Shown: one piece after another, positions 6,710 to 9,954 of the stretch
Layout: each line of letters starts with the position of its first letter
Position numbering within the stretch: the stretch's first letter is position 1
Assembly: GCA_027622355.1 (NCBI GenBank)
Contig: JAQBZT010000086.1
Location: forward strand, 1 to 9,954
Reading direction: 5' to 3'
Source of the DNA: a bacterium
GTDB taxonomy: Bacteria > UBA8248
Length of the DNA: 9,954 nt
The notes under the pieces: generated by a model
What the model saw: the letters and a program-made list of their open reading frames with translations, nothing else
What the model was told of the DNA's origin: nothing
Databases searched by the model: none
Position numbers and translations under genes: made by a program

Positions 6710-6784
6710 TGGTAGGCGCGGGCGGTTTCGAACCGCCGACCTCTTGCGTGTCAAGCAAGCGCTCTCCCCCTGAGCTACGCGCCT
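6710..6784 (-). tRNA. tRNA-Val (anticodon GAC), CCA end encoded
   Basis: On the minus strand the gene folds as a complete cloverleaf. The acceptor is 7 perfect pairs, AGGCGCG / CGCGCCT (6784-6778 and 6720-6714). The D stem is GCTC/GAGC with a 7-nt loop, and the anticodon stem CTTGC/GCAAG is perfect. The loop is TTGACAC, giving anticodon GAC (reads GUC and GUU codons). The variable loop has 5 nt, and the T arm is GGCGG-TTCGAAA-CCGCC. The discriminator base is A, and CCA is encoded at 6712-6710. The body is 72 nt, or 75 nt with CCA. A strong promoter lies directly upstream. The tRNA is probably the first part of a transcript running on into thrS, to be released by RNase P and 3' processing. Confidence 0.97.
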
Positions 6785-6798
6785 TTGTAACCGGAAAA

Positions 6799-6828
6799 AT
6801 GATAGGTTGGCGGCCCGGAAAATGTCAA
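6799..6828 (-). promoter_or_regulatory. Sigma70-type promoter for tRNA-Val (and probably thrS operon)
   Basis: On the minus strand a perfect -35 box TTGACA (6828-6823) is followed by an 18-bp spacer and the -10 box TATCAT (6804-6799), a 5-of-6 match. The tRNA 5' end is 14 nt beyond the -10 box, so transcription would start about 7 nt before the mature tRNA. No terminator is seen between the tRNA and thrS, so this promoter probably also feeds thrS-infC-rpmI-rplT. Confidence 0.8.
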
Positions 6829-6881
6829 TCCACCAGAACCCGCTTCCCTCGCCGTGCACCGCGCAAAAAGAAAACTCCGCC

Positions 6882-9383
6882 TCATCTTCCGCCCGGGGAG
6901 ATCCGCCGCGTGCGGCCGGTCTCTTTCTTTGTGCCCGAGGGAGGCGCCTTGCGGGCCGAGGAAACCGTCTTGCGCTGCCGGGGCCGGATAGCGGAGGCCT
7001 TTCCTTTCGAGGCCACTGGCATATTTTTCGCGGCCGTCAAGCACGCGGACACGATATCGTCCATGCTTTCGACAAAAATCACATTCATCCCGAGCGGACC
7101 TTCCTCCTCCACCTCGCGCACATCCTTTTCGTTTTCCTTTGGGAAAATAACGTTGGGGATCCCGTTCCGGCGGGCCGCCAGCATCTTTTCCTTCACCCCG
7201 CCCACGGGCAGGACGCGGCCCCGCAGCGTCACCTCGCCGCTGATCGCCACATCGTGGCGCACCTTCCGGCCCGTGAGCGCGCTGGCCATCGCCAGCGCCA
7301 TCGTCACACCGGCCGAGGGTCCATCCTTGGAAATCGCTCCCTCGGGAAGGTGGATGTGGATGTCCTTCTTTTCGTGGAAATTGGCGGGGATGCCGAGTTC
7401 CTTGGCCCGCATCCTGAGCCAGGAGAGTCCCGCCCGGGCGCTCTCCTTCATCACCTCGCCGAGCTTCCCGGTCAGGGTCAACACCCCCTTGCCGTCGTAG
7501 ACGCCGACCTCCACGGGAAGAAGCACGCCCCCGGCCGAGGTCCATGCCAGCCCGGTGGCAACCCCGACTTCCGCCCTCGATTCAGGCCGCTCGGGGATGA
7601 AGCGGGGAATCCCGATATACGTCTCCAGTGCGGCCGCTGTTATGCGAACCAGCTGCTTGTCCTTCCGGGCGCGGCCCTTCTTGGCCGCCTTTTTCTCCCG
7701 CCGCTTCTCGACGAGGCGCCGCGCCACCTTCCGCGAAAGATTCCCCAGCTCACGCTCGAGGTTCCGCACGCCGGCCTCGCGCGTGTACTCCCGGATGATC
7801 CGGAGAATGGTCGCGTCCTCGACCTCGAGCATCTTTTCGTCCAGCCCGTTCTCCTTCCGCTGGCGGGGAAAGAGAAAACGCCGCGCAATCTCATACTTCT
7901 CCTCCTCGGAGTAGCCGGCGATGCGGATGATCTCCATCCGATCGAGGAGCGGGCCTGGTATGGCATCGGTGGTGTTGGCGGTCGCGATGAAAAAGACCCG
8001 GCTCAGGTCGTAGTCCACCTCCAGGTAGTGATCGCTAAAGTGCCGGTTCTGCTCGGGATCGAGCACTTCCAGCAGGGCCGAGGCGGGGTCTCCCCGGAAG
8101 TCGGCGCTCATCTTGTCCACTTCATCGAGCATGAAGACGGGATTCAGCGTACCCGCCTTTTTCATGGACTGGATGATCCGCCCCGGAAGCGCCCCGATGT
8201 AGGTGCGGCGGTGGCCCCGGATTTCGGCCTCGTCCCGGATCCCTCCGAGAGAGACGCGGACGAACTTGCGCCCCAGGGCGCCTGCGATGCTCCGCCCGAG
8301 AGATGTTTTTCCCACGCCGGGCGGACCGACAAAGCAGAGGATGGGCCCCCGAATCGCCTTATTGAGAATCTTCACGGCCAGATGCTCGAGGATGCGCTCC
8401 TTCACCTTCTTGAGGCCGAAGTGATCCCGCTCGAGGACATCCCGCGCGACCGTCAAGTTGTTCTGATCGCGCGTCCGCTCCTTCCAGGGGACATCAATAA
8501 GCCATTCGACGTAGCCGCGGACCACCGAGGACTCGGCTGAAAGAGGCGCCATCATCTCCAGGCGCCTGATCTCTTTTTCGACCCGCTCGGTAATCTCCTT
8601 GGGCAGGAGAACTTTCTCCGCCCGCTGGCGCAGCTCCTCTCCCTCGGTGGCGACACCATCCACCTGACCGAGTTCGCGCTGGATCGCCTTGAGCTGTTCG
8701 GTGAGATAAAACTCCTTCTGGTTGTGGTCCATCTGCTGCCGTACTCTTCCGCGAACCTTCCGCTCCATCTTCAAGAGTTCGATCTCGCCATCGAGAAGGC
8801 CGCGCAGGGCGGCGATGCGCTCTTCGACGTTCACACACTCGAGAAGACGCTGTTTTTCGGAGAGCTTGAAGGAAACGCTCGCTGCAATCGCATCAGCCAC
8901 ACTCGAGGGCGTCCCCATGTTTTCCACCGCGGCGTACACTTCGTGCGGAATCCGGTGATTGATGCGTAGATAATCCTCAAAATGGAACAACAGATCGCGG
9001 CACTGGGCGGCGGTCTCGGGCGGGATGTCCTCTTTCTCATCGATTGACAGCACCTCGGCCCACGTTCCATCGCCGTTGGTCTGGCAGCCGACCAGCCGGG
9101 CGCGCTGCACCCCCTCCAGGAGCACTTTGAAGGTGCCGTCGCTCAGGCGCAGCACCTGAAGCACCTCGGCCACCGTTCCGACCTCATAGAGGTTTTCCGG
9201 TTCGGCTTCCTCGACGCGGGAATCGCGCTGGGCGACGACGAAGATCTGCTGGGCCTGCGGAGGCATGGATTCAATCGTGGCGATCGAGCGGCCGCGCGAG
9301 ACGAATACAGGAGAGATCATGTGCGGGAAAAAAACCATATCCCGCACGGGGAGGCAGGGCAGAAGACCGGTTTCAGCTTTCAA
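6882..9383 (-). CDS. lon: ATP-dependent protease Lon
   Basis: Lon is the homo-hexameric cytoplasmic AAA+ serine protease that degrades misfolded and regulatory proteins. It has 833 residues, against 784 in E. coli. The N-terminal substrate-binding domain starts at LPVRDMVFFPHMISPVFVSR (11-30) and is followed by a long helical region (about 190-300, with EFYLTEQLKAIQRELG). The AAA+ module has Walker A GPPGVGKT (353-360), SLGGIRDEAEIRGHRRTYIGALPG (from 378) and Walker B VFMLDEVDK (416-424). The protease domain begins near GVATGLAWTSAGG (607-619) and carries the catalytic Ser690 (KDGPSAG) and Lys731 (PVGGVKEKMLAARR). Two basic stretches stand out: a K/R-rich linker at about 559-577, and a tail from about 786 to 833 with some fifteen Lys/Arg and a single acidic residue. 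The start is TTG at 9383, preceded by GAGGA; no in-frame ATG or GTG lies upstream nearby, and the family's conserved start follows within ten residues. It lies 48 bp after clpX with no terminator between them. No clear terminator follows it. Confidence 0.97.
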   Translation of the reverse strand: MKAETGLLPCLPVRDMVFFPHMISPVFVSRGRSIATIESMPPQAQQIFVVAQRDSRVEEAEPENLYEVGTVAEVLQVLRLSDGTFKVLLEGVQRARLVGCQTNGDGTWAEVLSIDEKEDIPPETAAQCRDLLFHFEDYLRINHRIPHEVYAAVENMGTPSSVADAIAASVSFKLSEKQRLLECVNVEERIAALRGLLDGEIELLKMERKVRGRVRQQMDHNQKEFYLTEQLKAIQRELGQVDGVATEGEELRQRAEKVLLPKEITERVEKEIRRLEMMAPLSAESSVVRGYVEWLIDVPWKERTRDQNNLTVARDVLERDHFGLKKVKERILEHLAVKILNKAIRGPILCFVGPPGVGKTSLGRSIAGALGRKFVRVSLGGIRDEAEIRGHRRTYIGALPGRIIQSMKKAGTLNPVFMLDEVDKMSADFRGDPASALLEVLDPEQNRHFSDHYLEVDYDLSRVFFIATANTTDAIPGPLLDRMEIIRIAGYSEEEKYEIARRFLFPRQRKENGLDEKMLEVEDATILRIIREYTREAGVRNLERELGNLSRKVARRLVEKRREKKAAKKGRARKDKQLVRITAAALETYIGIPRFIPERPESRAEVGVATGLAWTSAGGVLLPVEVGVYDGKGVLTLTGKLGEVMKESARAGLSWLRMRAKELGIPANFHEKKDIHIHLPEGAISKDGPSAGVTMALAMASALTGRKVRHDVAISGEVTLRGRVLPVGGVKEKMLAARRNGIPNVIFPKENEKDVREVEEEGPLGMNVIFVESMDDIVSACLTAAKNMPVASKGKASAIRPRQRKTVSSARKAPPSGTKKETGRTRRISPGGR

Positions 9384-9431
9384 ACATTCCTCGCAAAACG
9401 AGAGAAGAGGGGCACAGACACCGCATGAAAC
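9384..9431 (-). promoter_or_regulatory. clpX-lon intergenic spacer with lon ribosome-binding site
   Basis: This 48-bp spacer has no U-tract hairpin, which supports clpX-lon cotranscription, and I see no convincing -35/-10 pair. The lon ribosome-binding site GAGGA lies 4 nt before the TTG start. It overlaps a 4-bp hairpin CTCG/CGAG with a TTTTG loop. An out-of-frame ATG (9387) overlaps the lon TTG and would give only four codons before TGA. Confidence 0.45.
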
Positions 9432-9954
9432 TTAACTGGCTTTCTCAAAAACCAACAACGGCGACTCTTTCCGGTGGACGACATTTTCGTTGATCACGAT
9501 TTCTTTCACGTCGCTCATGGACGGAAGGTCGAACATGGTCTCGAGCATAATATCTTCGAGAATACTGCGAAGCCCCCGGGCACCGGTCTTGTGCTCAAGC
9601 GCCTGGATGGCGATCTGCCGGATCGCCGACTCGGTGAAGCGGAGGGTCACATTTTCGAATTCGATCAATTTCTGGAATTGCTTGACGAGGGCGTTCCGGG
9701 GCTCGGTCAGCACCCTCACCATCGCCTCCTCGTCGAGCTCGCCCAAGGTGGCCACGACGGGAAGGCGCCCCACAAACTCCGGGATCAGGCCGTATTTCAG
9801 GAGATCCTCCGGCAGCACCTGGTTGATAATCTCCGTCAGGGAGGCCTTGCCCGCCGAGTTCAACTTCGCCTCGAATCCCATCCCCTGCCGGCCCACGCGC
9901 TGGCGAATCAGCGTGTCGAGCACCACGAAGGCGCCCCCGCAAACGAACAAGATG
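9432..9954 (-). CDS. clpX: ATP-dependent Clp protease ATP-binding subunit ClpX, partial (5' part beyond right edge)
   Basis: ClpX is the AAA+ unfoldase that feeds substrates into the ClpP protease. Only the last 173 residues are in the window; the zinc-binding domain and the Walker motifs are off the right edge. The visible part begins ILFVCGGAFVVLD. The ClpP-docking loop follows, with tripeptide MGF where IGF is usual (9873-9881). Next is the strongly conserved PEDLLKYGLIPEFVGRLPVV, whose EFVGR holds the arginine finger. The sensor 2 motif is KTGARGLRS, and DLPSM lies in the C-terminal small domain. The end (SPLLVFEKAS) has the usual family length without a long tail. The frame reads through the window edge, so the TTG codon at 9950 is internal and not a start. 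In many Proteobacteria the order is tig-clpP-clpX-lon; clpP would be expected to the right. Confidence 0.96.
   Translation of the reverse strand, partial: ILFVCGGAFVVLDTLIRQRVGRQGMGFEAKLNSAGKASLTEIINQVLPEDLLKYGLIPEFVGRLPVVATLGELDEEAMVRVLTEPRNALVKQFQKLIEFENVTLRFTESAIRQIAIQALEHKTGARGLRSILEDIMLETMFDLPSMSDVKEIVINENVVHRKESPLLVFEKAS

Noticed and set aside
6573..6758. A 61-codon minus-strand frame running through the tRNA into the thrS start
   Set aside because: It overlaps the tRNA-Val gene, and its N-terminal part is translated tRNA sequence. Only its last ten codons (from the TTG at 6605) merit mention as a possible mini-ORF.
6865..6900. A possible terminator at the end of lon (CTCC/GGAG arms followed by TTTTCTTTTT on the minus strand)
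   Set aside because: The stem has only four pairs plus a mismatch and a large loop overlapping the stop codon. This is too weak to call, though the T-rich tract is suggestive.
6807..8540. A 577-codon plus-strand open frame opposite lon
   Set aside because: It is again in register with the lon codons and runs past the lon stop by chance. It has no domain and no ribosome-binding site worth noting.
1..9954. Mobile elements, CRISPR arrays, toxin-antitoxin or defence genes
   Set aside because: I looked along both strands and found no transposase, integrase, repeat-spacer pattern or unexplained large gene. Nearly all bases belong to recognised housekeeping genes, and the gaps are short.

Overview
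The window is a GC-rich bacterial chromosome segment in which every gene I can support lies on the minus strand. Reading from the right edge leftwards, the order is clpX (3' part only), lon, tRNA-Val(GAC), thrS, infC, rpmI, rplT, pheS, pheT (5' part only). All are core housekeeping genes with intact catalytic motifs. I see no insertion sequence, phage gene, CRISPR array, toxin-antitoxin pair or defence-like gene. The lineage cannot be fixed from the sequence. High GC, a ClpX-Lon pair next to a ThrRS/IF3/L35/L20/PheRS block, an IF3 with a long C-terminal tail and an L20-sized 117-residue protein suggest a Gram-negative bacterium, perhaps Desulfobacterota/Myxococcota-like or a related uncultured phylum. 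This is inference.

Right region (6882-9954): protein quality control. The ATPase subunit ClpX of the ClpXP protease is followed, 48 bp downstream, by the ATP-dependent protease Lon. Lon starts with TTG and carries a lysine/arginine-rich C-terminal tail.

Middle (6584-6881): a tRNA-Val gene with encoded CCA and its own strong promoter (TTGACA, 18-bp spacer, TATCAT). A 126-nt leader then runs to thrS.

Left region (1-6583): the translation block. ThrRS (thrS) is separated from IF3 (infC) by one base. L35 (rpmI) follows closely, then a 143-bp gap with a possible extra promoter before L20 (rplT). A textbook intrinsic terminator hairpin with a U-tract sits between rplT and pheS. PheRS alpha and beta subunits follow as a tightly spaced pair, and pheT runs off the left edge lacking about 100 C-terminal residues.

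The points worth a second look are details within known genes. ThrRS has lost the first half of its TGS domain and its best Shine-Dalgarno site serves a different reading frame. The terminator before pheS leaves only 39 nt for any new promoter. PheS has an in-frame insertion of about 30 residues. IF3 and Lon have tails. ClpX has Met in its ClpP-docking tripeptide. I found no undescribed multi-gene system here.
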